A DNA stretch of 39,230 nt from Agrococcus sp. (GCA_031178105.1 JAPSJX010000011.1:1-39230), one strand, 5' to 3'; counted from the stretch's first letter, positions 24,139-32,326 are shown. Notes: generated from the sequence alone by a model not told the origin. Numbers and translations: made by a program.

Positions 24139-25020
24139 TCACTCCATGTGGAGCTTGTCCTGCACCTCGCCGGCGATCTTCTCCATCGTGTTCGGCTTGT
24201 CGGTCGTGCCGTACCAGCGAGCGTCCGGCCGCGTGGGCGGCGGCATCGGAACGCCCGCCTGGGGCTCGTCGCGGTAGGAGAACTCGCCGTGGCCGTCGGG
24301 GGTCGGCCCGCTCGCCCAGCTGCCCTCGCTCGCCGCCGCACCGTCGCTGAAGTTGATGTACTCGTACGAGACGTCGGTGTCCTCCTTGCGCTGCGGGAAG
24401 TTGCTCGGCACCGGGAAGTCCTCGATGCCCTCCTCGCGCAGCTCGGCGGCCGCGGCCATCCACTGGTTCTGGTGCATGGTGTCGCGGGCGAGGAGGAACT
24501 GCAGCAGGTCCCGCACGCCATGGTCGTCGGTCATGTGATAGAGCCGGGCGACCTGCACCCGGCCCTGCATCTCGGCGTTCGCGTTCGCGGTGAAGTCGGC
24601 GAGCAGGTTGCCGCTCGCCGTGATGTAGCTCCCCAGCCACGGATTGCCCATCGAGTCGACGGCGCGCGCACCGGCGCCCGCCACGATGCCGTGCTGGATG
24701 TCAGTGCCGCCGATGACCGCCGCGACCGTCGGGTCGGCCTGCACGGCGTCGCTCGTGACGCCGAGCGGCGCCTTCTCGAGCAGCTGCGCGATCATGACCG
24801 CCAGCATCTCGACGTGCCCCATCTCCTCGGCGCCGATGCCGAAGACGAGGTCGCGGTACTTGCCCGGCATGTGCATGTTCCAGGCCTGGAACTGGTACTG
24901 CATGGCGACGGTGATCTCGCCGTACTGGCCGCCGAGCACCTCCTGCAGCTTGCGGGCGTAGACCGCGTCGGGCTTGTCGGGCGTCGCCTTGTGCTGCAGC
25001 TCTTGACGATGGAAGAACAT
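24139..25020 (-). CDS. Manganese catalase (ferritin-like, non-haem)
   Basis: 293-aa di-manganese catalase that dismutates hydrogen peroxide in the cytosol. Metal-ligand motifs of the four-helix bundle are visible: 'GEITVAMQYQFQAWN', 'GAEEMGHVEMLA' (ExxH), 'ANAEMQGRVQVARLYHM' and 'ARDTMHQNQW'. The C-terminal 'VPSNFPQRKEDTDVSYEYIN' tail is typical of the family. The start MFFHRQELQ has GGAGG 5 nt upstream; the longer ORF in the track is shadow sequence. It is divergent from the glycosyltransferase, with 228 bp between. It points to oxidative-stress defence. Confidence 0.93.
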   Translation of the reverse strand: MFFHRQELQHKATPDKPDAVYARKLQEVLGGQYGEITVAMQYQFQAWNMHMPGKYRDLVFGIGAEEMGHVEMLAVMIAQLLEKAPLGVTSDAVQADPTVAAVIGGTDIQHGIVAGAGARAVDSMGNPWLGSYITASGNLLADFTANANAEMQGRVQVARLYHMTDDHGVRDLLQFLLARDTMHQNQWMAAAAELREEGIEDFPVPSNFPQRKEDTDVSYEYINFSDGAAASEGSWASGPTPDGHGEFSYRDEPQAGVPMPPPTRPDARWYGTTDKPNTMEKIAGEVQDKLHME

Positions 25021-25200
25021 GGGGCCTCCGGTCGATCCGCCCGAGGTCACGCCGGCCTCAGGCCGTGGCCGCGACGGTACGCGCGGCCTTCGGGGTACGT
25101 CAACGGAATCGCCGCCGACGGAGCCTGTGAGGTTGCCGCTCGCACGACGGGCGGCGGCCTGCGTCGCGCGCAGGCACGGTGCGGGCTGGCGCTCCGAACG

Positions 25201-25230
25201 TTGCCACTGCTGCGGAGCACGACATAGCCT
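25201..25230 (+). promoter_or_regulatory. Candidate promoter of the glycosyltransferase gene
   Basis: TTGCCA, an 18-nt spacer and TAGCCT, giving a predicted start near 25237, 12 nt before the TTG start codon. GAGGAGGG lies in this short leader. The fit to -35/-10 is fair. The remaining gap back to the catalase start shows no other clear signal. Confidence 0.4.
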
Positions 25231-25248
25231 GGCCATGAGGAGGGTGGC

Positions 25249-26505
25249 TTGGCGACGATCGCGGCGTACACGAGCCCGTCCATCGGCCATCTGCTGCCGC
25301 TGGTCGGCGTGCTGCTCGAGCTGCAGGCGCGCGGGCACCGCATCCGGCTGCGCACGATGAAGCGGGAGGTGCCGCGGATGCGCGCGCTCGGGTTCGACGT
25401 GGATGCGCTCGACCCGCGGCTCGAGCGCATGGAGTTCGACGACTGGCGCGCGAGGCCGCTGAGCGAGGGCATGCAGGGCATGATCGCGACCTTCTGCGCG
25501 CGCGGCGAGCTCGAGGGCCCGGACCTGCGGTCGCTGCTCGAGGACGCGTGGCCCGACCTGGTGATCACCGACCTCAACACCTGGGGCGCGGCGGCGGTCG
25601 CCGAGGCCTCCGGCCTGCCGTGGGTCGCCTTCGCCCCGTCCGTGCCGTTCGTGCGCTCCGAGGGGTGGCCCCCGTACGGGCCCGGCTTCCCGCCCGCCTC
25701 CGGATGGCGCGCCGCGGTGCGCGACGCGGTGTTCGACCGGCTCGCGCTCGGTCCCGCCGAGCGCATGATGCTCCATCAGCGCAACGCGCTGCGCGCCCGG
25801 CTGGCGGACCTTCCGCCTGCGCCGTCGGCGGGCGCGCTCGTTCGCCGGGCGCCGCTGATGCTCGTGACGACGGCGGAGCCGCTCGAGTATCACCACGTCG
25901 ACTGGGAGCCCGATCTGCAGATGGTCGGACCGACGACCTGGGAGCCGCCGACCGGGCCGCTGCCGTGGCTCGACGAGATCGACGGGCCGATCGTGCTCGT
26001 GACGGTCTCGAGCGAGTTCCAGCGCGATGGTGCGATCGTGCGCACCGCCTTCGCGGCCCTCCGCGATGAGCCGGTGACGGTCGTCGCGACGATGCCGACG
26101 GGGTCGCACGCGCGCATCCACGTGCCCCCGAACGGGCGCCTCGTCGAGCACGCCCCGCACGGGCCGCTGCTCGACCGCGCCGTCTGCGCGATCACGCACG
26201 GCGGCCTCGGCGTGACGCAGAAGGCGCTCGCGCGGCGCGTGCCGGTCGTCGTCGTGCCGTGGGGCCGGGACCAGTTCGAGGTCGCCGCCCGAGTGGAGCA
26301 CGCGGGTGCGGGGGTGCGGGTGCCACGCCGCTCGCTCACGCCCGAGCGCCTCCGGAATGCCGTGACGGAGGCCTGCAGCATGCGCGAGGGCGTCGAGGCG
26401 GTCGCTGCGGGCCTCGCCGCGGCCGGCGGGCCGGCGCGCGCGGCGACCCTCGTCGAGCAGGAGCTCGCGCGCTTCGCACTGGGCCCGTCGACGCGTCCGG
26501 AATGA
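25249..26505 (+). CDS. MGT-type glycosyltransferase (GT1, macrolide/UDP-glycosyl family)
   Basis: 418-aa GT-B fold glycosyltransferase. The N-terminal 'SPSIGHLLPLVGVLLELQARGH' is the acceptor-domain opening of GT1 enzymes. The C-terminal 'LVEHAPHGPLLDRAVCAITHGGLGVTQKAL' with 'PVVVVPWGRDQFEVAARVE' is the nucleotide-sugar-binding signature. The acceptor is unknown; such enzymes often modify macrolides or other small molecules. The start is TTG with GAGGAGGG 5 nt upstream; an ATG at 25235 is out of frame. A hairpin separates it from the next gene. Confidence 0.88.
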   Translation: MATIAAYTSPSIGHLLPLVGVLLELQARGHRIRLRTMKREVPRMRALGFDVDALDPRLERMEFDDWRARPLSEGMQGMIATFCARGELEGPDLRSLLEDAWPDLVITDLNTWGAAAVAEASGLPWVAFAPSVPFVRSEGWPPYGPGFPPASGWRAAVRDAVFDRLALGPAERMMLHQRNALRARLADLPPAPSAGALVRRAPLMLVTTAEPLEYHHVDWEPDLQMVGPTTWEPPTGPLPWLDEIDGPIVLVTVSSEFQRDGAIVRTAFAALRDEPVTVVATMPTGSHARIHVPPNGRLVEHAPHGPLLDRAVCAITHGGLGVTQKALARRVPVVVVPWGRDQFEVAARVEHAGAGVRVPRRSLTPERLRNAVTEACSMREGVEAVAAGLAAAGGPARAATLVEQELARFALGPSTRPE

Positions 26506-26528
26506 CGACCGCCGCTGCGCGGTTGCCC

Positions 26529-26557
26529 GTCTGCGGGCCCACCGACGGGCCGCAGAC
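26529..26557 (+). terminator. Bulged hairpin after the glycosyltransferase
   Basis: GTCTGCG-G-GCCC pairs with GGGC-CGCAGAC around a 6-nt loop with one bulged G. It is 24 nt after the glycosyltransferase stop and about 5 nt before the next gene's Shine-Dalgarno (GGAGG). It is a terminator or attenuator candidate without a T-run. Confidence 0.5.
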
Positions 26558-26572
26558 CCTGGAGGAACACAC

Positions 26573-27211
26573 ATGGCGAAGATCACGATCCTCGGTGGAT
26601 CCGGATTCGCGGGCGGCTGGATCGCGCGCGAGGCGGCGGCGCGAGGGCACGAGGTGACGACCGTGTCGCGCTCGACCCCCGCTGAGCTGCCCGAGGGCGT
26701 GCGCGTGCAGCTCGGCTCGGTGCTCGACGGGCCGACGCTCACCGAGGCGCTCGACGGTGCGGAGGTCGTGGTCGGCGCGCTCGCGCCGCGCGGCGACATG
26801 GAGGGCAAGGTCGCGGATGCGTATGCCGATGTGGCAGCGCGGCTCGAGGGCAGCGACGTGCGCTTCCTCATCGTGGGCGGGTTCGGCTCGCTGAAGGACG
26901 CGAACGGCGAGCGCATCGTCAACACGGACGGCTTCGCGCCGGAGTACCGCCCCGAGTCGCTCGAGCTGCTCGCGGCCCTCGAGCGCGTGAGCGCGCTCGA
27001 GGTGGACTGGACGTACATCAGCCCGGCCGGCATCTTCGGCGGCTTCGTGCCGGACCAGACGCGTCGCGGCGAGTACCGCTCCGGCGGCGACCGCGCCATC
27101 TTCGACGCCGACGGCCAGTCGACGATCTCCGGGCCCGACTTCGCCCTCGCGGTCGTCGACGAGATCGAGGCGGACGCGCACCGGCGCCAGCACATCTCGT
27201 TCGCGTACTGA
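26573..27211 (+). CDS. NAD(P)H-binding oxidoreductase (NmrA/YwnB-like)
   Basis: 212-aa Rossmann-fold protein. 'ITILGGSGFAGGWIAREAAARG' is the NAD(P)-binding GxxGxxG-type loop. 'VRFLIVGGFGSLKD' and 'LEVDWTYISPAGIF' match NAD(P)H-binding proteins of the atypical SDR class. The substrate is unknown. The ATG has GGAGG at good spacing. It is followed by a 25-bp perfect inverted repeat, a strong terminator candidate, so it is probably a single-gene unit. Confidence 0.85.
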   Translation: MAKITILGGSGFAGGWIAREAAARGHEVTTVSRSTPAELPEGVRVQLGSVLDGPTLTEALDGAEVVVGALAPRGDMEGKVADAYADVAARLEGSDVRFLIVGGFGSLKDANGERIVNTDGFAPEYRPESLELLAALERVSALEVDWTYISPAGIFGGFVPDQTRRGEYRSGGDRAIFDADGQSTISGPDFALAVVDEIEADAHRRQHISFAY

Positions 27212-27223
27212 GTCGCGTCCCCG

Positions 27224-27284
27224 CGCGAGCGGTACCGGATGGTCGCCTCGCGCGACCGCAGGCGACCATCCGGTACCGCTCGCG
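27224..27284. repeat. 25-bp perfect inverted repeat, 11-bp loop
   Basis: Arm CGCGAGCGGTACCGGATGGT plus CGCCT is perfectly repeated in inverse at 27260-27284, with loop CGCGCGACCGC. It begins 12 nt after the NmrA-like stop. It is unrelated in sequence to the 65-bp family. It could be a terminator or a copy of another dispersed palindromic element; only one copy is in this window. Confidence 0.8.
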
Positions 27285-27362
27285 GACGTGGCGCGGACAC
27301 CGGTCGTGACCCGCCGGCATCCGCCCCTGTCGCGGCCGGCGCTCGTCTGCGACAGTGCTCAC

Positions 27363-27554
27363 ATGGATGTCGACTGGATCCCTGACTACGGCGAGCTCCC
27401 GAAGCGCGGCCTAAGGGTGCCGCTCGAGGGCAGCGAGGACGACGCGGTCGCCGCGGTGCTCGAGCAGCTGAACGCGGGCGGAGCGACGCCGGGCGAGGCT
27501 GAGGTGCGCGACCTCGTGCGCGAGGCGCGCGCGGGCGCCGCGAAGCCCGACTGA
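27363..27554 (+). CDS. Small hypothetical protein (63 aa)
   Basis: 63-aa acidic protein, 'MDVDWIPDYGELPKRGLRVP' then a helical 'DDAVAAVLEQLNAGG' region. The family is not recognised. The start is chosen at ATG 27363, which has GACAGT 6 nt upstream (a partial -10), rather than the earlier ATG at 27288, which lies right after the 25-bp palindrome and gives a Pro/Arg-rich leader. The stop is 2 nt before the next gene's GTG, suggesting an operon. Codon bias matches real genes. Confidence 0.6.
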   Translation: MDVDWIPDYGELPKRGLRVPLEGSEDDAVAAVLEQLNAGGATPGEAEVRDLVREARAGAAKPD

Positions 27555-27556
27555 CC

Positions 27557-28096
27557 GTGGCGGGCCCGGTGCTGCGCGCGCTGCGACGCATCGCCGCACC
27601 GGTGTCGCGCACGCGCTGGTTCCGCCGCGTCGGGCCGCGAGCGCTGCCGGTCGCCGAGCGGGTGCTGCGGCGCGCGACCGGCGGACGCCTGGTCGTGTCG
27701 GGCATCCTCGTCCCCTCGCTCGTGCTGCACACGACCGGTGCGAGGACCGGCGAGCCGCGCCGGTCGGAGCTCATGTACACGCCCGACGGCCACGGCGGCG
27801 CGATCGTCGCCGGCACGAGCTTCGCCCGCGCGGCGCATCCGGGGTGGACGGCGAACCTGATCGCGCAGCGCGATGCCGAGGTCGTCGTGCGGGGCCGGCG
27901 CTTCGGCGTGCGGGCCGAGCGCGTGCCCGACGAGGAGCGCGATGCGACCTGGGCGCGCATCGAGCGGCAGTGGCCCGGCTACCGCCAGTACGAGCGCGAC
28001 TCCGGTCGTACCGTGTGGCTCTTCCGGCTGACGACCGACGCCGCCCCGTCGCCCTTCGACGGCCGTCTCTGGGGCTTGCCTCGCGCCGAGACGTGA
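27557..28096 (+). CDS. DDN-family (deazaflavin/F420-dependent) nitroreductase-like protein, paralogue 1
   Basis: 179-aa split β-barrel protein of the DDN family ('nitroreductase family deazaflavin-dependent oxidoreductase'). The family core is visible in 'VLHTTGARTGEPRRSELMY', 'HPGWTANLIAQRDAEV' and 'ERQWPGYRQYERDSGR'. Members bind F420 or a similar cofactor and reduce varied substrates; the substrate here is unknown. The GTG start is 2 nt after the preceding small gene's stop. A second paralogue lies at 29185-29622. Confidence 0.85.
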   Translation: MAGPVLRALRRIAAPVSRTRWFRRVGPRALPVAERVLRRATGGRLVVSGILVPSLVLHTTGARTGEPRRSELMYTPDGHGGAIVAGTSFARAAHPGWTANLIAQRDAEVVVRGRRFGVRAERVPDEERDATWARIERQWPGYRQYERDSGRTVWLFRLTTDAAPSPFDGRLWGLPRAET

Positions 28097-28115
28097 CGCG
28101 TGGACCGCGCGCCCC

Positions 28116-28121
28116 TACGCT
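28116..28121 (+). promoter_or_regulatory. -10 box for leaderless small membrane protein transcript
   Basis: TACGCT with a 6-nt spacer to the ATG at 28128. No Shine-Dalgarno is visible. Confidence 0.5.
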
Positions 28122-28127
28122 GACGCC

Positions 28128-28457
28128 ATGCCATCGCTCATCCCGCCCCTTGGGCCGAGCCGCCGCACGGCCGACCTGCTTGGCAGCGGTGCGGTGCTCG
28201 TCGCAACGGCGGTGCTCGGCTACGCCGCGAGCGTCGTCATGGGCGTGCTGCTCTTCGCCTGGAACCCCGAGGGCGGTGCGGCTCGCACGTGGGCGATGCT
28301 GCTCACGTGGCAGCTGCCCCTCGGGATCTTGATCGCGGCCGTCGTCGCCGCCGTCGCGCTCGCCATGCTGCGGCGGAGCGCCTTCCGGGTGAGCCTCGTC
28401 GCCGCGGCCGTCACGGCCGTCTCGATCGCGGCCGGGCTCGTCGTCGCCGCCAGCTGA
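28128..28457 (+). CDS. Hypothetical small membrane protein
   Basis: 109 aa with three hydrophobic segments ('SGAVLVATAVLGYAASVVMG', 'TWQLPLGILIAAVVAAVALA', 'LVAAAVTAVSIAAGLVVAAS'). The family is not recognised. The start follows a leaderless-type -10 box. It lies between a DDN-family gene and an SDR on the same strand. Confidence 0.65.
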   Translation: MPSLIPPLGPSRRTADLLGSGAVLVATAVLGYAASVVMGVLLFAWNPEGGAARTWAMLLTWQLPLGILIAAVVAAVALAMLRRSAFRVSLVAAAVTAVSIAAGLVVAAS

Positions 28458-28495
28458 GCCCGTTTGCCGTGGCCGGACGCGGCACACTGGTCCCC

Positions 28496-29116
28496 ATGCG
28501 CATCCTCATCGCCGGCGCCACGAGCGCGCTCGGCCACGCCACCGCATCCGCCCTCCTGCAGGCGGGGCACCACGTGATCGCGGTCGGCTCGAACGCCGAC
28601 CGGCTCGGCATGGTCGATCTGACCGAGCGCTTCGAGTGCGACCTCACCGACCTGGAGGCCGTGGCGGAGCTCGGCGAGGAGGTCGGTGAGCTCGACGGGC
28701 TGCTGCACCTCGTCGGCGGCTGGCGCGGCGGCGGCGGTCTCGCGGGCCAGTCCGACGAGGACTGGGCGTGGCTCGAGGCCCGGGTGATGGGCACGCTGCG
28801 CAACACGACGCGCACCTTCGCCGACGCCATCGGCCGGTCGGAGGCCGGCGTCATCGCGATCGTCTCGACCACCGGCGTCGAGCGCCCCACCGCCGGCAAC
28901 GCGAACTACGTCGCGCTGAAGGCAGCCGCCGAGACGTGGCTCGCGGCGGTCGGGCATCAGCTGCGCACGACGCCCGCGCGCACGGTCGTCAAGCGCGTCA
29001 AGGCGCTCGTCTCCGACGCCGACCGCGCCGCGCAGCCCGACCGCGACTTCAGCGGCCACACCGACGTCACGGCCCTCGCCGACGAGCTCGCCGCCGAGTT
29101 CACCCCCCAGCGCTGA
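28496..29116 (+). CDS. Short-chain dehydrogenase/reductase (SDR)
   Basis: 206-aa Rossmann-fold oxidoreductase. 'ILIAGATSALGHATASALLQ' is the cofactor loop (GATSALG in place of TGxxxGIG). 'IAIVSTTGVERPTAGNANYVALKAAAE' carries the catalytic Ser and YxxxK (Tyr-Val-Ala-Leu-Lys). It is somewhat short for a classical SDR (about 250 aa) because the C-terminal part is reduced. The substrate is unknown. The start ATG 28496 is in frame with the stop; the ORF in the track begins far upstream in a shadow. A 65-bp palindrome begins 2 nt after its stop. Confidence 0.87.
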   Translation: MRILIAGATSALGHATASALLQAGHHVIAVGSNADRLGMVDLTERFECDLTDLEAVAELGEEVGELDGLLHLVGGWRGGGGLAGQSDEDWAWLEARVMGTLRNTTRTFADAIGRSEAGVIAIVSTTGVERPTAGNANYVALKAAAETWLAAVGHQLRTTPARTVVKRVKALVSDADRAAQPDRDFSGHTDVTALADELAAEFTPQR

Positions 29117-29118
29117 CT

Positions 29119-29183
29119 TCTCAACGGAGCGGCTGGTGACGTGGGGGCAGTATCCCCTCGCGTCGCCAGCCGCTCCGTTGAGA
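29119..29183 (-). repeat. 65-bp oriented palindrome, copy B
   Basis: Arms TCTCAACGGAGCGGCTGG and CCAGCCGCTCCGTTGAGA are a perfect 18-bp inverted repeat. The centre holds GGGCAGTATCCCC, the reverse orientation relative to copies A and C. It starts 2 nt after the SDR stop and ends 1 nt before the convergent DDN-like stop, filling the whole gap. It is the best-paired copy. Confidence 0.9.
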
Positions 29184-29184
29184 G

Positions 29185-29622
29185 TCAGGCGCGGGTGAGG
29201 AGGAAGAGCGGGATGAGGCGGTCGGTCTTCGTCTGGTAGTCGGCGTAGTCGGGCCACGCCTCCACCGCGCGCTCCCACCAGGCATCGCGCTCCGCACCCG
29301 GCTCGAGCTCGCGCGCGATGTAGTCGTGCCGCTCGGCCCCGTCCTGCAGCTCGACGAGCGGCTGCTGCTTGAGGTTGTAGTACCAGACCGGATGCTCGGG
29401 GGCGCCGCCCTTCGACGCGACGACCACGTACTCGCCCTCGTGCTCGACCCGCATCAGCGCGGTCTTGCGCAACTTGCCGCTCTTCGCGCCGACGCTCGTC
29501 AGCAGGATGATCGGCTTGCCCCGCAGGGTGTTCGCCTCTGCGCCGTCCGACGCCTCGAACGCCTCGGCCTGCTTGCGCGCCCACTCGGAGGTGCTGGGTG
29601 CGTACTCGCCTGTCAATGGCAT
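29185..29622 (-). CDS. DDN-family (deazaflavin/F420-dependent) nitroreductase-like protein, paralogue 2
   Basis: 145-aa protein of the same family as the gene at 27557. The core is '[20 protein letters not shown]', '[19 protein letters not shown]' and '[17 protein letters not shown]'. The start is set at MPLTGEYAP (ATG 29622) with GAAGGAG 6 nt upstream and TACGCT further up (about 29643-29648, minus strand) as a -10 giving a short leader. The longer ORF start at 29679 lies in that promoter. It is flanked by 65-bp palindromes B and C in opposite orientation. The substrate is unknown. Confidence 0.87.
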   Translation of the reverse strand: MPLTGEYAPSTSEWARKQAEAFEASDGAEANTLRGKPIILLTSVGAKSGKLRKTALMRVEHEGEYVVVASKGGAPEHPVWYYNLKQQPLVELQDGAERHDYIARELEPGAERDAWWERAVEAWPDYADYQTKTDRLIPLFLLTRA

Positions 29623-29710
29623 GCGTGCTCCTTCGTCACCGCGAGCGTAGTCCGCGCGGTCGTGCGAACCCCCCAGCATGGCCGGAGCAGCGCGTCCAGG
29701 CGCACCCCAT

Positions 29711-29775
29711 TCTCAACGGAGCGACCGGTACCGCGGGGGGATAGTGCCCTCGCGCTGCCAGCTGCTCCGTTGGGA
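29711..29775 (+). repeat. 65-bp oriented palindrome, copy C
   Basis: Arms TCTCAACGGAGCGACCGG and CCAGCTGCTCCGTTGGGA, with a 29-nt centre containing GGGGATAGTGCCC, so forward orientation. The arms pair with two G-T and two mismatched positions. On the minus strand it lies 16 nt after the stop of the Ski2-like helicase, as a terminator would. Confidence 0.87.
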
Positions 29776-29791
29776 ATCTCCCGCGCTGGGG

Positions 29792-32293
29792 CTAGAGGCG
29801 GCCGACGCGGGTGACGCGCACGACCGCGGTGCCGGCATCCGCCGAGGCCGCGAGGTCGATCGACGCCCAGATGCGCCAGTCGTGATCGCCCGCGGGATCG
29901 GCGAGGATCTGCTGCGCCTCCCAGACCGCCGGGCCCTCGTCGAGCTGCAGCATGCGAGCGCTCCGCGCATCCGCGCCGGTGCCGATCGATCCGTGCTCGT
30001 CGTAGTAGGCGTCGAGCGCGTCGCCCCAGGCGTCGGCGCCGAACTCGGCGTCGAGCTCGCCCAGCTCCTCGTGCTTGTCGAGGGCCGCGAGCTGCACGCG
30101 CCGGAACAGCTCGTTGCGCACGAGCACGCGGAACGCGCGCGGGTTCGCGACCACCGAGGGCGGCGGCGGCGGCGCGATCGGCGCCTCGCCCGGCGCGGTG
30201 GGGTGCATGAGCTCCTCCCACTCGTCGAGCAGGCTCGAGTCGACCTGCCGCACCACCTCGCCGAGCCACTCGATGAGGTCGAGCAGCTCGTCGGTCTTGG
30301 CCTCGTCGGGCACCGTCTGCCGGATCGCCCGGTACGCATCCCACAGGTAGCGCAGCACGAGCCCCTCGCTGCGAGCGAGCGCATAGTGCTGCACGTAGTC
30401 GGCGAAGGTCATCGCGCGCTCCCACATGTCGCGCACGACCGACTTCGGCGAGAGCGCGAAGTCCGACACCCACGGCTGCGACGACGCGAACACCGCGAGC
30501 GCCTCGATGAGCAGCTCGTCGAGCGGCTTCGGGTGGGTCACGGCCTCGAGCAGCTCCATGCGCTGGTCGTACTCGATGCCGTCGGCCTTCATCGCCGCCA
30601 CCGCCTCGCCGCGCGCGAGGAACTGCTGCTGCGACAGGATCGGCCGCGGATCGTCGAGCGTCGACTCGATCACCGAGATGACGTCGAGCGGATGCGTCGG
30701 TTCGGCCGGGTCGAGCATGTCGATGACCGCGAGCGCGAACGGCGAGAGCGGCTGGTTGAGCGCGAAGTTCGGCTGCAGGTCGACGGTCAGGCGGATGCGC
30801 GGCGGCGCCTCAGGATCGCGCGGGTCGGGATGCTGCTCCACGACGCCCGCCGTGCGGAGCGTCCGGTAGATCGCGAGCGCCCGCCGCTCGAGCGCGAGCT
30901 GCGAGCGCCACGGCTCGTGCGAGGAGGCGATGAGCTCGCGCATCTCGGCGAACGCGTCGCCGCCGCGGCCGATCACGTTGAGCAGCATCGAGTGGCTCAC
31001 CTGCATGTGCGAGGTGAGCGGCTCAGGCTCGGCGGCGATGAGCTTCTCGAACGAGGGCTGCCCCCACGAGACGAAGCCCTCCGGCGCCTTCTTGCGCACG
31101 AGCTTGCGGCGCTTCTTCGGGTCGTCGCCGAGCTTCGCGAGCTGCTTCGCGTTCTCCGCCTCGTGCTCCGGCGCCTGCGCCACGACCGTGCCGGCGGTGT
31201 CGTAGCCGGCGCGACCGGCGCGGCCGGCGATCTGGTGGAACTCGCGTGCCGTGAGCTGCCGCATCCGCGTGCCGTCGAACTTCGTGAGGCCTGTGAGCAG
31301 CACGGTGCGGATGGGCACGTTGATGCCGACGCCGAGGGTGTCGGTGCCGCAGATGACGCGGAGGAGCCCCTGCTGGGCGAGCTGCTCGACGAGCCGCCGG
31401 TACTTGGGCAGCATGCCCGCGTGGTGCACGCCGATGCCGCTCCGCACGAGCCTCGAGAGCGTCTGCCCGAAGCGTGTGGTGAAGCGGAACTCACCGATCG
31501 CCTCGGCGATGCGGTCGCGCTGCTCGCGGCTGATCACCTTCACCGAGGTGAGCGCCTGGGCGCGCTCGAGCGCCGCCGCCTGCGAGAAGTGCACGATGTA
31601 GACGGGCGCGCGCTGGGTGGCGAGCAGCTCCTCGATCGTCTCGTGCACGGGCGTCATCGCGTACTCGTACGAGAGCGGCACGGGCCGCTCGACACCGGTG
31701 ACGACGGCCGTCTCGCGGCCGGTGCGGCGGCTGAGGTCGTCGGCGATGCGCGTGACGTCGCCGAGCGTCGCCGACATGAGCACGAACTGCACGTGCGGCA
31801 GCGTCAGCAGCGGCACCTGCCAGGCCCAGCCGCGCTGCGGGTCGCCGTAGAAGTGGAACTCGTCCATCACGACCTGGTCGACATCCGCCGCGTCGCCGTT
31901 GCGGAGCGCGAGGTTCGCCAGGATCTCGGCGGTGCAGCAGATGATCGGCGCGTCCGCGTTCACGGATGAGTCGCCGGTCACCATGCCGACCTTCTCGGCC
32001 CCGAAGATCTCGACGAGCGCGAAGAACTTCTCGCTCACGAGCGCCTTGATGGGCGCGGTGTAGAACGTGCGCCTGCCCTGCGCGAGCGCGGCGAAGTGCG
32101 CGCCGGCGGCGACGAGCGACTTCCCGGTGCCGGTGGGCGTCGAGAGGACGAGGTTCGCGCCGCTGACGATCTCCATCAGCGCCTCCTCCTGCGCCGGGTA
32201 GAGCGGCAGGCCGCGCTCGGCCGACCAGGCGGCGAACGCCTCGAACGCGGCGTCGGGATCCCAGGTCGCTGGCGCGTGGTCGAGGAGGCTCAT
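29792..32293 (-). CDS. Ski2/Mtr4-like DEAD/DEAH-box RNA helicase with DUF3516 C-terminus
   Basis: 833-aa ATP-dependent RNA helicase. Motifs are Walker A 'TPTGTGKS' (52-59), 'DEFH' (144-147), 'SATLGD' (from 174), and RecA2 'CGTDTLGVGINVPIRTVLLT' with 'QIAGRAGRAGYD'. The long C-terminal half matches what I know as the DUF3516 region of actinobacterial Ski2-like helicases. The expected role is RNA unwinding in turnover or ribosome handling; the exact target is unknown. The ATG start at MSLLDHAPAT is preceded by a weak GAG-type site. It is divergent from the SDR gene, with only 44 bp between starts, and ends in front of palindrome C. Confidence 0.92.
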   Translation of the reverse strand: MSLLDHAPATWDPDAAFEAFAAWSAERGLPLYPAQEEALMEIVSGANLVLSTPTGTGKSLVAAGAHFAALAQGRRTFYTAPIKALVSEKFFALVEIFGAEKVGMVTGDSSVNADAPIICCTAEILANLALRNGDAADVDQVVMDEFHFYGDPQRGWAWQVPLLTLPHVQFVLMSATLGDVTRIADDLSRRTGRETAVVTGVERPVPLSYEYAMTPVHETIEELLATQRAPVYIVHFSQAAALERAQALTSVKVISREQRDRIAEAIGEFRFTTRFGQTLSRLVRSGIGVHHAGMLPKYRRLVEQLAQQGLLRVICGTDTLGVGINVPIRTVLLTGLTKFDGTRMRQLTAREFHQIAGRAGRAGYDTAGTVVAQAPEHEAENAKQLAKLGDDPKKRRKLVRKKAPEGFVSWGQPSFEKLIAAEPEPLTSHMQVSHSMLLNVIGRGGDAFAEMRELIASSHEPWRSQLALERRALAIYRTLRTAGVVEQHPDPRDPEAPPRIRLTVDLQPNFALNQPLSPFALAVIDMLDPAEPTHPLDVISVIESTLDDPRPILSQQQFLARGEAVAAMKADGIEYDQRMELLEAVTHPKPLDELLIEALAVFASSQPWVSDFALSPKSVVRDMWERAMTFADYVQHYALARSEGLVLRYLWDAYRAIRQTVPDEAKTDELLDLIEWLGEVVRQVDSSLLDEWEELMHPTAPGEAPIAPPPPPSVVANPRAFRVLVRNELFRRVQLAALDKHEELGELDAEFGADAWGDALDAYYDEHGSIGTGADARSARMLQLDEGPAVWEAQQILADPAGDHDWRIWASIDLAASADAGTAVVRVTRVGRL

Positions 32294-32326
32294 CGCCTCG
32301 ATCTTCCCGCACGACGCCCCGCTCGG

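Noticed and set aside
25021-27960. Upstream extension of the manganese catalase ORF (1273 aa in the track)
   Set aside because: Only the part from MFFHRQELQ (25020) has catalase similarity and a Shine-Dalgarno; the rest is antisense to four plus-strand genes.
29613-30473. Protein-coding meaning of the recurring 'NGAAGSARG...RSVE' peptide in several ORFs
   Set aside because: The peptide is produced by translating the 65-bp palindromes in chance ORFs; the DNA palindrome, not the peptide, is what is conserved.
29678-31969. 763-aa plus-strand ORF opposite the Ski2-like helicase
   Set aside because: Antisense shadow; begins inside palindrome C and has no motifs.
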